From positions 248,001-312,000 of the forward strand of contig MSHJ01000005.1 in the NCBI GenBank assembly GCA_001941065.1: 64,000 nucleotides of DNA. Direction: 5' to 3'. The position numbers and the translations under genes are program-made. Positions 36,652-47,332 of this stretch are shown in pieces. This DNA comes from Alistipes sp. Zagget8. GTDB lineage: Bacteria > Bacteroidota > Bacteroidia > Bacteroidales > Rikenellaceae. Below the pieces are notes generated by a model. That model had not been told where the DNA came from, did no database searches, and saw only the letters and a program-made list of their open reading frames with translations. Each line of letters starts with the position of its first letter. Position 1 is the first letter of the stretch.

Positions 36652-38223
36652 TTAATAGGTTCGGCCCGCGTTGAACTCCTTGTCGGGGATGTCGGGCGTA
36701 TATCTGTTGTCGTTCATCGTGAAATAGTAGGTCAGCTCCGGAACCTGGAACAGCGTGGTCAGCCGTTCAGCGTTGCGCCGCTTGTAGGCGTAGAAGAGCT
36801 GTCCGTCGCCGAGCGTTTCGCGGCGGTATTCCAGCAGTATTTCGGCTTTCAGCTCCTCGGGGTCCGCCGAGTTGAAGATACCGCCCTGCCGTGCGGTCTG
36901 GAGCTGCTGGAGGATGCTCAGGCCTTCGCCCGGACTGACGGCCTCGATGGCCGCTTCGGCGGCGATCAGGTAGGCTTCGCCCAGCTTGAGCAGCGTCACG
37001 GCCTGCTTCGGATAGAGCGCCACGTCCTCTGCCGCACTCGATTCGCGGATGTATTTGCCGACCATGCCTGCCGGCGAGGAGGTTCGTTTCCAGAGATTGA
37101 TGCGGATGTCGCTCGCTGCCGAGAAGAAGGCTGCGGGCACCAGTCCGGAGGTTGCGCTGAGCCATTTGTTCGACATGAAGCGGCCGAACATCTTGAGCCT
37201 TTTGCCGGTCATGCTGAGCGCGTCGCGCATATTATCGTCCAGATCGTCCGTGAGCACGGCGAAGAGGTTTTCCATCGGGCAGCTGCGGTCCACGGGCGTT
37301 CCGTAACTGTCGATGCGGTTGCGCTCGGCTTCGGTGATGAAGTGGACGCCGGCTCCCGCGGCGTTGTCGATGACCTCCTTGGCGGCGTCATACGCCTCCT
37401 TGTCCTTGCCGCGGTAGAGGAACGACCGTGCCTGGAGGAGTTTCACGGCGTAGTAGTTCAGCTTGTACTGCCGGTTGGTGGTGAACATCAGCGTGTGGTA
37501 GCGCTTGTTCGAACTGATGGGGTCGTTGTCCTTCATGATCTCGGCGACATGGGCCAGGTCGGCGTCCACCTTGTCCAGAATCTCGTCGGTCGTCGATGAG
37601 GGAACGAATTTCAGGGCGTCGAGCGTCTCCATGTAGGGGATGCGCCTGGCGGTCTTGCCCTGCTCCGAAAGGTAGGGAGGCTGGAACAGCCGCACGAGGT
37701 CGAGGTGCAGGTAAGCCCTTACAGCCAGCGCTTCGCCCGTCAGCAACTCCTTGACGCCCGTTTCGAACGCTACGTCGGTGGTTTTGAGCTCCTGGAGCAG
37801 CAGGTTTGCGTTGGTGATGGTGTTGTACGTCTTCGTCCAGATAGCCTCCAGCGTGGCGTCGGTCTGTTCTGTACGGATTCCTCCGCGCGTGTAATTGAAT
37901 GCCGGGAACTGCAGTGCGGTCACGGCGTCGCCATAAGTGGGGTCGTTGTAGAAATTATTGGCGTGATAGGTGACCATGTTTCCGCTGCCCATGTACACGG
38001 CGCCTCCCATCATGTCGAGGTATCCGCACGTGAGGTCGAATCCGTAGAGCTTGTCGTCGGCCATTTTGATGTAGAGGCCCGCGAGTGCGGAGTAGAAACC
38101 GTCCTCGTTTTCGAAGACCTTGTTCGAGGTGATCTCCGAACGGGGATATACGTCGAGCCAGTCTTTGCACGATACGGTGCCGACGGCCAACAGCAGCAAG
38201 GTTGCGATATATCTTATTTTCAT
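36652..38223 (-). CDS. RagB/SusD family lipoprotein (SusD-1)
   Basis: VSCKDWLDVYPRSEIT; EILLEYRRETLGDGQLFYAYKRRN; FTMNDNRYTPDIPDKEFN. Confidence 0.93.
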   Translation of the reverse strand: MKIRYIATLLLLAVGTVSCKDWLDVYPRSEITSNKVFENEDGFYSALAGLYIKMADDKLYGFDLTCGYLDMMGGAVYMGSGNMVTYHANNFYNDPTYGDAVTALQFPAFNYTRGGIRTEQTDATLEAIWTKTYNTITNANLLLQELKTTDVAFETGVKELLTGEALAVRAYLHLDLVRLFQPPYLSEQGKTARRIPYMETLDALKFVPSSTTDEILDKVDADLAHVAEIMKDNDPISSNKRYHTLMFTTNRQYKLNYYAVKLLQARSFLYRGKDKEAYDAAKEVIDNAAGAGVHFITEAERNRIDSYGTPVDRSCPMENLFAVLTDDLDDNMRDALSMTGKRLKMFGRFMSNKWLSATSGLVPAAFFSAASDIRINLWKRTSSPAGMVGKYIRESSAAEDVALYPKQAVTLLKLGEAYLIAAEAAIEAVSPGEGLSILQQLQTARQGGIFNSADPEELKAEILLEYRRETLGDGQLFYAYKRRNAERLTTLFQVPELTYYFTMNDNRYTPDIPDKEFNAGRTY

Positions 38224-38235
38224 GGGAATCTGTTT

Positions 38236-41200
38236 TTAGAAATTAGCCTGGAGACTGAGTGTGAACGTGCGGGCGTAGGGATACGAGAGACCGCGCTCCT
38301 GCCGGATCGTGGAGGAGTAGAACAGGTCGTTGGCCGAGAGCGCGATACGAATCATCGACATGCCCAGCAGCCGCTTGTCGGGCGTGTTGAGGTTGTACAT
38401 GATGCGTATCGAGTTCATCCGCAGGTAGTTGTTCTTCTGCACGAAGCGCGAGCTGGCGTAGGTCTTTCCCGAGACGTTGATGCCGCGGTACTTGGCGCTC
38501 TGGCCCGGCTCCGACCAACGGTCGTAGAGGGCCCGGCGGTCCATGTTGTAGGCCACCCGGTCGGTCGAGTTGTTCATCGAGGTGTTCTCGATGCGGTCCA
38601 CGAGCGTCTGGTTGTACATTTCGCCGCCGAACGAGTATTCGAAGCTGGTGTTCAGCGACCAGCGCTTGTAACTGAGGTTCAGGCCGAAATAGCCCCGGAG
38701 GTCGGGCTCCGTGTCGCCCACGACCACCTGATCCGCCGAGTTCCACGTGAAGGTGCGCTTGCCGTCCTTGGTGATGAATATCTCCTGACCCGTTCCGGGG
38801 TCGATGCCGGCCGACGGCACGGCGTAGATCGCCGTGAGCGACTTGCCCTCTTCGAACAGGAAGACGTTTTCGATTTTGGTTTTGTCGGTCGTCGTCTGCT
38901 GCTCCATGATCTGCTTGTTGTAGTCCTTGAGGGCTTCGGAGAGGTTTGTCAGCTTGTTGCGGTTGTGCTGTCCGTTGACGAAGAGGTTCAGCTGCCACTC
39001 CTTGGTGCGGACGGGCGTTACCGAGAGGCTGAAATCGAAACCTTTGTTGCTGACGTCGCCCTGGTTGGCCGTGTAGGACGAGAATCCCGTCGAGGGCAGG
39101 ATGTCCACCCGGGTGATGTTGTTGTCCGTGGTGTTCGAGTAGTAGTTGAACTCCAGGTTGATGCGGTTCTGGAGGAATCCCAGTTCGAGGCCGATGTTGC
39201 GTTTGAGCGTCGTCTGCCACTTGAGGTCTGGATTGGCCAGCGACATGAGCTCCGCGCCCGTGATTCCGTCGTACATCGTCAGGTACTTGTACATGTTCAG
39301 GATCTGGCTCAGCACGAAATTCGAGTTGCCGGTGGTTCCGATGTTGGCTTTCAGGGCGAGGTTGTCGAAGAGCTTGCGGTTCATGAATTTCTCGTTCATG
39401 AGGTTCCAGCGCACGCCCACGGCCCAGAACGACGACACGCGCTGCTTGCTGGCGAAGTTCGACGATCCGTCGACGCGGTAGCTACCGTCGACCATGTAAC
39501 GGTTGTCGAACGAGTAGTTGACCGTTGCGAAGGCGCCCGCCGTGCGGACGATGCTGCTCGAACCGGTGGGGCGTCCCGAAAGCGGATACTGTGCGCCGTC
39601 GGAGGGGAACGTCTGCGAGTCGTTGAGGAATCCCGTCACCGCATAGCTGTGGCTTCGGCCTTGTCCTCCTTGATTTCGCCGCCCAGGACGGCCTGCACGG
39701 TGTGTCGTGCGAAGCTCTTCTGGTAGGCGAGGGTCATCTTGCCGTAGTATTTCGTCGACGAGGTGTTGCCCTTGTTATAGCTCCCTCGGCGGTAGAGCTG
39801 CTCGATGGAGTTGTTTTCGAGCCCGTCGGTGATTGCCGAGCTGAACGGCGAGACGTATTTCTCCGTCATGCTCTCCTGCCGGTCGTAGGTGAATTCGCCG
39901 CGCAGGCGGAGGTCCTTGACGATCTCCCAGTTGGCTCCCAGCTGATACGACAGGCTCAGGCTGTTGCCGCGCGAGAAATTGTTCAGGTTGTTGGCCTCGT
40001 AGAGCGGGTTGATCTGGCTGCCGAGGACGTTGGGCCCGATGTCGGTCCAGGGATAATTCTCGTAGAGCGGGATGTTGTTGGCCGAGAGGGACGGGAAATA
40101 GTTTCCGCTGCTGTCCTTGATGCGGAAGATCGGGAGCAGCTGGGTGTAGGTCGCGAAATTGCCGTAGGGCGAATCCTTCGTGTCGGTGAATCCCACCTGC
40201 AGGTCGCTGGTCAGCTGTAACCGGTGGGTGTCGTAGATCAGCTTCGCACCGCCGCCGTAGTTGTTGCGCAGCGATCCGATCATCACGCCGTCCGAAAAGT
40301 TGCCGTTGAGGCTGATCTGGTAACGCAGCGTGCGGTCGGTCCCCTCCTTGCCGACATCCGTTCCGCCTTCGAGCATCAGCGAGTGGTTGTGCTTGAACGC
40401 GGTGCGGAGCGGTTGTGCGAGCCAGTAGGTGTCCACGCCGTTGGCGGCCTCCATTTTGAGCATCGTCAGCAGGTTGCGCCGTTCGGGGTCCACCCCGCCG
40501 ATGGCGCCCGATCCTTTCGAGAAGACGTCCATTTTCTCGTAGTACTGTACGAGCTCCTTCGAGTTCATCAGGTTGTACGACGAGAGGTCTGGGGTTTCGA
40601 TGCTGGTGTCGAGTTTATACGAAATCTGCAGTTTGCCTTTTTGGGGCATCCTGGTCGCGATGACGACCACGCCGTTGGCGGCACGCGAACCGTAGATCGA
40701 CGAGGCCGCGGCATCTTTGAGGATGGTGACGCTTTCGACGCGGTTGATGTCGAGGTTGTAGACCTTTTCGACCGTGACCTGGAATCCGTCGAGGATGAAG
40801 ATCGGCAGCGTGGTGTAGGTCTGGAGCGTGTTCTCCGAGATGTCGGGCATACTGTTCGCGCCGCGGATTTCGATGCGGTCGGGGATGTAGTTGGGGTTCG
40901 ATCCGAATTCGCCGGTGATGTCCGAGATCACGAACGAGGGATCGTACACCTGCAGCGCCTGCAGGATGTTGGTCGGGTTGACTTTCACGAGGTCTTCGCC
41001 CTTCACCTGCGTCGCCATACCCGTGAAGCTGTTCTTGGCCTTGGGCACATAACCCGTGATAATCAGGGCTTCGGATTCGATGACGTCGGCTTTCAGGGTG
41101 ACGTTCAGCGTTCCGTTGCCGACGGGGAGCGTCTGGGTCTCCATGCCGATCATCGAGAAGGTGATCTGCGTCTCATCGGCGGGCACGCGGAACGAGAAGG

Positions 41201-41717
41201 TTCCGTCGGCTGCCGTCGAGGTGCCGCGCTGCTTGTCCTTGACCGAGATGACCGACACGCCGACCATCGGGTTGCCGGCTTCGTCCCTGACCACGCCCGA
41301 TACCGTGCGCACCGGGACGGCCCGGGCCATGACCGACCCGCCCTGTGCCGCCGTGGTTTTGGGGTCCTGCGACAGCACGATGGTGTTGTTGATGAACTGG
41401 TAGGTGAGTCCCAGCTTGGGGAGGATGCTTTCGAGCACCTTGTTCACGGGGACCTGCCGCGCCGAGACGTTCACTTTGCGCGAGACGTCGACGTTGTTGT
41501 CGCTGTAAAATATCTTGTACCCGGTCTGTTTCTGGATTTCGGCCAGCAGGACCGAGAGCGGTTTTTCCTGTAACCGGAACGAGACTTTGGCCTCCTGCGC
41601 ACGGAGTGCGCCGGCGGGGAAACAAGCCAGGAGGGCCAGCAGCAGGCACATCCGCAGCAGCCGTAAGGGCCGTGTGCCGCGCGGTGCCGGGGTGGTGTAT
41701 GTTGTGATGTTGTTCAT
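38236..41717 (-). pseudogene. SusC/RagA TonB-linked receptor with STN and CarboxypepD_reg domains, split by a frameshift (SusC-1)
   Basis: ORFs 39636..41717 and 38236..39639 are the N- and C-terminal parts of one SusC; junction near 39655-39660; one added base restores IKEDKGRSHSYAVTGFLND. Confidence 0.85.
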
Positions 41718-41732
41718 CTGCTTGATCTTAGG

Positions 41733-43112
41733 TTATTTGACAATGGGGAATGCCTTTTTGCCGACCTCGGTTATCTGCGAGCCGTCGTAGGCGGTTATCG
41801 TCTGGTTGAGACGCTTGCAGAAATGGTAGCGCACGCCTTCTCCCATAAATTCGTACTGGTACTGCTTGCCTATGGCCTCCATCAGCTGAGCCTGCGTGGC
41901 CGTTTCGGGCAGCTTCATCGACTCGCTGTTGCGCTGGACCATGAAATCGTTGAACTGTCCGATTCCCGCGGGCAGCTGGTTCGACTTGGCGGCGGCTTCC
42001 GCGGCCAGGAGGTATACCTCGCCGATCTTGATCATCGGGATGGCCGGCGTGGTCTTCCACTTGTCGATTTTGCTTGTCGGGGCGAATTTCGTGCGCATCG
42101 TGTTGTCAGCGTCGAACCAGTTGCGGCGCCGGTCGTCGGCGTGCAGGTCGTCGATGTCGAGCCGTGGCGAGAGGGTCACGCCCTTACCGTCGGGAGCCGG
42201 GGTGAAGAGCTCTTCCGAGAGTGCGCAGAATCCCGTCTCGGGGGAGGGCAGCGCGAAGATGAACTCCGCCGAGAACTCATAGTCGGTTCCCGAGACGGTC
42301 CTCACGAAAGCGTATCCGCCTTCGTCGATGATTTTCGTCAGCAGTCCGTATGCCTTTCCGAAATCCTCCGCCGTGCCGCGGCTCATCCGTGCGCGTGCTT
42401 CGGCGGCCAGACATCCGTAGTAGTTGAGTTTCCAGACGCGGTCGATGGGCGAAGCCCCCAGGAGCGACATATCGTCGTAGCTCACGCCGGTGACGATGGG
42501 ATCGTATTTGGCGAGCTCCGCGGCAGCGGCTTCCAGCTCCGTGACGATCTTGTCGGTCAGCTGCGCCGTGGTCATCTGCGTGCCTTTGGGCTGCGTGCCC
42601 TCCATCCAGAGGATGTTCGACGCGGCGTTGTCCGCCGCATAGGCGGGGCTGTACAGTTTCAGGAGTTCGAAATGCAGGAACGCCCGCAGGCCCCGGGCCT
42701 CGGCGACCATCATTTCGCGCGATCCGTCGATGAAATCCACGTCGCGTTTTTCGGCGAACAGCCCGAGGATGTCGTTGCACTGGTAGATGGCGGCATAGAG
42801 TTTGGCGTATGCCTCCCGGGCGATTTCCCGGGCCATGTCGCTGTTGAAATCCATCTTGGACCATGCCTCGGCCCCGGCATAGGGGACGAAACTCTGGGCG
42901 AGGAATTCCACGCCTCCCAGCGTGAGGTTCGAGCCGTAGAGGTCCGCGGAGCGGAGCCCGGCATAGATACCGTTCATGTAGTCGCGGAAGGAGGCTTCGT
43001 TGTCGAAGACCTTGGCGCCGGATTGTCCTCCTCCCTTGGGTTCAGCCTCGAACCACTTGTCGCACGACACGGTTACGAGGAGCAGGAGTGCGGTGTATAT
43101 GATTTTTTTCAT
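41733..43112 (-). CDS. RagB/SusD family lipoprotein (SusD-2)
   Basis: TVSCDKWFEAEPKGGGQSG; helical TPR core; YQYEFMGEGVRYHFCKRLNQTI. Confidence 0.92.
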   Translation of the reverse strand: MKKIIYTALLLLVTVSCDKWFEAEPKGGGQSGAKVFDNEASFRDYMNGIYAGLRSADLYGSNLTLGGVEFLAQSFVPYAGAEAWSKMDFNSDMAREIAREAYAKLYAAIYQCNDILGLFAEKRDVDFIDGSREMMVAEARGLRAFLHFELLKLYSPAYAADNAASNILWMEGTQPKGTQMTTAQLTDKIVTELEAAAAELAKYDPIVTGVSYDDMSLLGASPIDRVWKLNYYGCLAAEARARMSRGTAEDFGKAYGLLTKIIDEGGYAFVRTVSGTDYEFSAEFIFALPSPETGFCALSEELFTPAPDGKGVTLSPRLDIDDLHADDRRRNWFDADNTMRTKFAPTSKIDKWKTTPAIPMIKIGEVYLLAAEAAAKSNQLPAGIGQFNDFMVQRNSESMKLPETATQAQLMEAIGKQYQYEFMGEGVRYHFCKRLNQTITAYDGSQITEVGKKAFPIVK

Positions 43113-43124
43113 GTGTTCGCGTGT

Positions 43125-45965
43125 TTAAAAGGTTGCCTGAAGCGAGAGGATGAAGCTCGATGCATAGGGGTAGTAGAGGCTGCGGGGGCTCTTCACCGAC
43201 GACGAGTACCAGAGGTCGTCGCACGTGAGGCTCACCTTCAGCGCCTGCATGCGCATCACCGAGGCGATTCGTTTCGGGAATGCGTATCCGATGCGCAACG
43301 ATGCGAGCGAGAGCGTGTTGCGCTTCGACACGAACCGCGACGAGGCGTATTCCGAGGCGTTGCCGACGCCCTGATAGGCGGCGTTCTGATTCGAGGGGCT
43401 CCATTTGCCTGCGGCGGCCGTCGGGACGTTGTCCGCGTATCCGGCCAGGTCCACCGCCTGCTGGGTGTAGAGGTCGTAGAATTTGCCGCCCAGCGAGTAG
43501 GAGAATACCGCTGCGAAATCGAAATTGCGGTAAGCGGCCGTTGCGCCGAACGTGCCGCGCAGTTTCGGGGTCATGCTTCCCTGATAGGCCAAGTCTGCGG
43601 CGGTCGGGTCGAACGACACCGAACCGTCGCGCAGGTAGAACTGTTCGCGTCCCGTCGCCGGATCGATGCCTGCCGAACGCAGGGCGTAGATTCCGTCGGC
43701 GGCGTCACCCTCGGCCATGCCGGAGTGGTATCCGTTTTCGAAATTGGCCGTATTGAACGTTTCGGCCGAATAGCCGGGCAGTTCGGTGATTTTGCTCCGG
43801 TTGGCGACGCCTTTGGCGAAGAGCGTCAGGTCGACGCCGCTGCGGTTGCGCAGGATGCCCGCCGCCACCGAGAATTCCACTCCCGAGTTGCGGATTGCGC
43901 CGCTGTTGGCATAGCGGTATCCCGATCCGAATGCGACGTTCTGTTCTTCGAGCGTCAGCAGGTCCTTCGACAGCGTGTTGTAATAGCTCACGGCGATGTC
44001 CACCGTGCTGATGCGGCCGCTGACGCCGACGTTTACGTTGCGCGTCGTCTTCCATTTCAGGGCCGGGTTGTAGGCGTTCATGTTGTAGAACGTCACGAGG
44101 CCCTTGTTGTAATCGATTCTGTTTTTATTCTCACCCATGCCGTTGAGGTAGGGATTGTCGATATCGTAGCCGTAGAGCGGATTGGCGAACCCGTAGTCGA
44201 ACTGATAACCCGCCGTGCTGCCGTACCCGGCCGTCAGCATCAGCCGTCCGATGAGCCCGGAGTTTCCCATCAGGGCTTTTTTCAGGTCGTAAGCCGCCGT
44301 CAGGCCGTAGGAACCCGCCGTGCGTTTGTCGGGGGCGAGCATCGAGGACTTGTCCACGCGGCCCGAGAGGTCGACGAACAGCGTCTCGTCGAAGCTCCAC
44401 GACACGATGCCGTAGCCGCTCAGCACGCGCTCATAGGTCTTGGTGCCTTCGGGACGCTCCGCCGCGTAACGCTGCGCGAAGGAGATGTAGTCCATGTGGT
44501 CGCTCGACATGCCCACGCCGCGGAATGCGTCGTCGGTCATCGTCGCCGCGTAGACCTCCATGCCGAGCGAAGCCCGCAGGGTGTGGCGTTCGCGTTCGAG
44601 GCGGTAGTCGGCCCACACCTTCTCCTGATAGCTTTCCAGCCGGTTGCGGAGGATGCGGTAGCTGCCCTTCTGGTCGATTTCGTCGATGCCGTAATCCTTG
44701 TAGACGAGCGACTGCGGGGAGACGAACTCCGAACGTTTGTCGTAATCGTGCGTGAGGTTGAACTGTCCCGCCACGCTGAAATGCTCGTCGATTTTCCAGC
44801 GCAGGGTGAGGTTGTTGTTCACCCGCGAGATTTTATTTTCGGCGAAGCTGTTGAGCGAGGTTTCGTAGAGCGGCGATTGCTGTTCGCTGAAGGTCCCTTC
44901 GCCCAGTATGTCGTAAGGTACACCGCGTTCGTCGGCAGGCGCGTAGTAGGGATTCATCCGCGCCCAGCCGTACATCGGCCCGTAGGTCGATTCCGATGCG
45001 TCGGCCATGTCCACGCTCAGTTCATTAGAAATTTGCAGCTTGCGGGTCGTGTAGCCGATGAAGGCCGATGCGCCGTACATCGTGCGTTTCGAACCCTTCA
45101 TCACGCCCTTCACGGGATTCATGTAGAGCACCCCGCGGTAGCGCAGGCTGCTGTCGCCGCCGTCGACCGTGACGCGGTGCCGGTGCGAGAACGAGGTCCG
45201 GAGGGGCATGTCCAGCCAATCGGTCGAACCGTTGGCCTTCACGTCGGCCATGCGCTGCTGGTAGAGCGCGTCGTTGCCGTCGTAGGCGCCCATGCGCTTC
45301 TCCCAGTCGAGTTTCTGCCCGGCGTCCATCAGGTCGAATGCCCGCATACTGGCGCGTTGGAACGTGCCGTCGAAATTATAGGTCAGCTGCAGCCGCTTGT
45401 TCTCGGGGACCTTCGTCGTGATGACGATGACACCCTGACCGGCCCTTACGCCGTACAAGGCCGTCGCCGTGGCGTTTTTGAGAAGCGTGACGCTCGCGAT
45501 GCGCTGCATGTCGAAATCCTTCAGCCGGTCGAACGACTCGCTGTGTCCGTCGACGATCACCAGCGGCCGTGCGTCGGCGGAGCTCAGTCCCCAGGCGAAC
45601 GATTTCACGCCCTGGAGGCTCATGGCGGCGGGAACCGCATTGGGATCGGAACCGTATTGTTCTTGGGGGTCGGTGCCGCAGATCGACGGATCGATCAGTT
45701 GCAGGGCCCTCATGAGGTCGGTGGGGTGGAGTTTGCGCAGCTCCTCGCCCGAATAGCCGGCTTCGGCTGCGGCAGCGGACTCCGTGCGGCAGTTGTCGCG
45801 GACAAAATCTTCGTGTCCGGACGTGTCACCTTGTCCAAACACCGTCGAGGGGCTCATGGATAGCATGACCGAAACGACTGCCGGGAATGCCAGCGGCCGC
45901 AGCAGGCGTACCGCGGAAATTCCTCCCGGAAGCTTCCGTTCGTTTGTTTGTAAAGGTTTCGTCAT
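43125..45965 (-). CDS. SusC/RagA family outer membrane protein lacking STN and CarboxypepD_reg domains (SusC-2)
   Basis: Degenerate plug IASVTLLKNATATALYGVRAGQGVIVITTK; C-terminal SLASLRIGYAFPKRI...FILSLQATF. Confidence 0.9.
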   Translation of the reverse strand: MTKPLQTNERKLPGGISAVRLLRPLAFPAVVSVMLSMSPSTVFGQGDTSGHEDFVRDNCRTESAAAAEAGYSGEELRKLHPTDLMRALQLIDPSICGTDPQEQYGSDPNAVPAAMSLQGVKSFAWGLSSADARPLVIVDGHSESFDRLKDFDMQRIASVTLLKNATATALYGVRAGQGVIVITTKVPENKRLQLTYNFDGTFQRASMRAFDLMDAGQKLDWEKRMGAYDGNDALYQQRMADVKANGSTDWLDMPLRTSFSHRHRVTVDGGDSSLRYRGVLYMNPVKGVMKGSKRTMYGASAFIGYTTRKLQISNELSVDMADASESTYGPMYGWARMNPYYAPADERGVPYDILGEGTFSEQQSPLYETSLNSFAENKISRVNNNLTLRWKIDEHFSVAGQFNLTHDYDKRSEFVSPQSLVYKDYGIDEIDQKGSYRILRNRLESYQEKVWADYRLERERHTLRASLGMEVYAATMTDDAFRGVGMSSDHMDYISFAQRYAAERPEGTKTYERVLSGYGIVSWSFDETLFVDLSGRVDKSSMLAPDKRTAGSYGLTAAYDLKKALMGNSGLIGRLMLTAGYGSTAGYQFDYGFANPLYGYDIDNPYLNGMGENKNRIDYNKGLVTFYNMNAYNPALKWKTTRNVNVGVSGRISTVDIAVSYYNTLSKDLLTLEEQNVAFGSGYRYANSGAIRNSGVEFSVAAGILRNRSGVDLTLFAKGVANRSKITELPGYSAETFNTANFENGYHSGMAEGDAADGIYALRSAGIDPATGREQFYLRDGSVSFDPTAADLAYQGSMTPKLRGTFGATAAYRNFDFAAVFSYSLGGKFYDLYTQQAVDLAGYADNVPTAAAGKWSPSNQNAAYQGVGNASEYASSRFVSKRNTLSLASLRIGYAFPKRIASVMRMQALKVSLTCDDLWYSSSVKSPRSLYYPYASSFILSLQATF

Positions 45966-45992
45966 AATTCGTGTGGTTTAAATGGGTATTTT

Positions 45993-47210
45993 CTATCTCA
46001 GCGTGATTTTCTTTCCGTCGTAGTCTATCTGCATGCCCGTTCCGGTCGATGCGATGATGGAGAGTATTTTGTCGAGCTCCCCGCACCGCGGGAACTGGCC
46101 GCTGAAGCGGAGTCCGTCCAGGAGGGGCGAGACCTCGAATTCGAAATTGTACCAGCGTGCGAGGCGTTCCATGATTTCGGTGATCGAGGCGTGTTCGAAG
46201 AGGAAGGTTCCGGACATCCAGGCCGTCGCCAGCGACGTGTCCACCTCTTTCACGGCGATTGCGCCGTTGTTCCGGAGGCTGTATTCGGCCTGCTGGCCGG
46301 GTTCGAGCGTCACCCCTTCGCCGCCCGCGAGCGGAGCTATCGCCACAGAACCTTCTACCAGCGTGGTGTATATGGCGCGGTCGCCCTCGTAGGTATTGAT
46401 ATTGAAGCGCGTGCCCAGCACCCGGATGCTCTGGCCGCCCGACTCGACGACGAAGGGCCGCCGGGCGTCGTGCGCCACCTCGAAATAGGCTTCGCCTTCG
46501 AGCCATACGCGGCGTTCGCGGCCCCGGTCCGAGGTGAAGAAGCGCAGGCGCGATGCGGCGTTCAGCCATACCCGCGTGCCGTCGGCCAGCGTGAGGCTGT
46601 ACTCGCTGCCGCGGGGCGTGACCAGCGTGTTGTACTCTTCGGGAAGCTCCTCTTTCGGCTCCTGCCGGGCTTTCCGGGGCTTGTAGGCGAGACTTTTCTC
46701 CCCCGTGAGCTCCACGTCCACGCCTGTCTCCGTCCGGACCGCCAGCGAATCCCGCAGTCCGAGGTCGATGCTCGCGCCGTCGGCGAAATAGAGCACCGCG
46801 TGCTGTCCGTCGGGCCTGATCTGCGCGATCTGCGCCATGACCCGCTTCTGGCGTCCGACGTGCGTGTAATAAATCACGCCGCAGGCGATCAGCACGGCCG
46901 CCGCCAGGCTCGCGGCGCTTTGCAGCATCAGCGAGTAGCGTTTCAGGCGCCGCTGTCCTTTGCGCTCCTCCATCCGGCGCTGCACCTGCTCCCAGGCGCG
47001 TTCCACGTCGCATTCGGCGCGGATTGCACGGCGGTGTTCCAGCTCTTCGGCATCGAGGATTTTCCCGATGATGCGGACTTTGTCCTCTTTTTCCAGCTCC
47101 CGCAGACGCAGTTTCAGCTGTTCACGCTCGTGCGGGGATGTTTTCGACACGAAAAAACGTCCCAGCAGCTTGGCGGCCTTGATAAATGATATGATATCCC
47201 CGACTAACAC
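45993..47210 (-). CDS. FecR family anti-sigma factor
   Basis: TM segment YSLMLQSAASLAAAVLIACGVIYYT; FecR core GSEYSLTLADGTRVWLNAASRLRF and LEGEAYFEV; GTG start. Confidence 0.93.
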   Translation of the reverse strand: MLVGDIISFIKAAKLLGRFFVSKTSPHEREQLKLRLRELEKEDKVRIIGKILDAEELEHRRAIRAECDVERAWEQVQRRMEERKGQRRLKRYSLMLQSAASLAAAVLIACGVIYYTHVGRQKRVMAQIAQIRPDGQHAVLYFADGASIDLGLRDSLAVRTETGVDVELTGEKSLAYKPRKARQEPKEELPEEYNTLVTPRGSEYSLTLADGTRVWLNAASRLRFFTSDRGRERRVWLEGEAYFEVAHDARRPFVVESGGQSIRVLGTRFNINTYEGDRAIYTTLVEGSVAIAPLAGGEGVTLEPGQQAEYSLRNNGAIAVKEVDTSLATAWMSGTFLFEHASITEIMERLARWYNFEFEVSPLLDGLRFSGQFPRCGELDKILSIIASTGTGMQIDYDGKKITLR

Positions 47211-47332
47211 TGTTAGTATAACACTTCGGAAGCGGAAACGGATGACACGCGATGCGAAAAAAATGTAAAAACTTATTCCAGCATCGGTTAGGAAGATGTA
47301 AAACTGTAACTTAGGGGATGGTTTTCAGCGGC

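Noticed and set aside
38236-41717. Reading 38236..39639 and 39636..41717 as two genuine genes with 4-nt overlap
   Set aside because: The first lacks a barrel C-terminus and the second lacks signal peptide and plug; together they form one standard SusC, so a frameshift is simpler.
41823-45863. 1346-aa plus-strand ORF across SusD-2 and SusC-2
   Set aside because: Antisense shadow of two clear SusCD genes; no signal peptide or recognisable motif.
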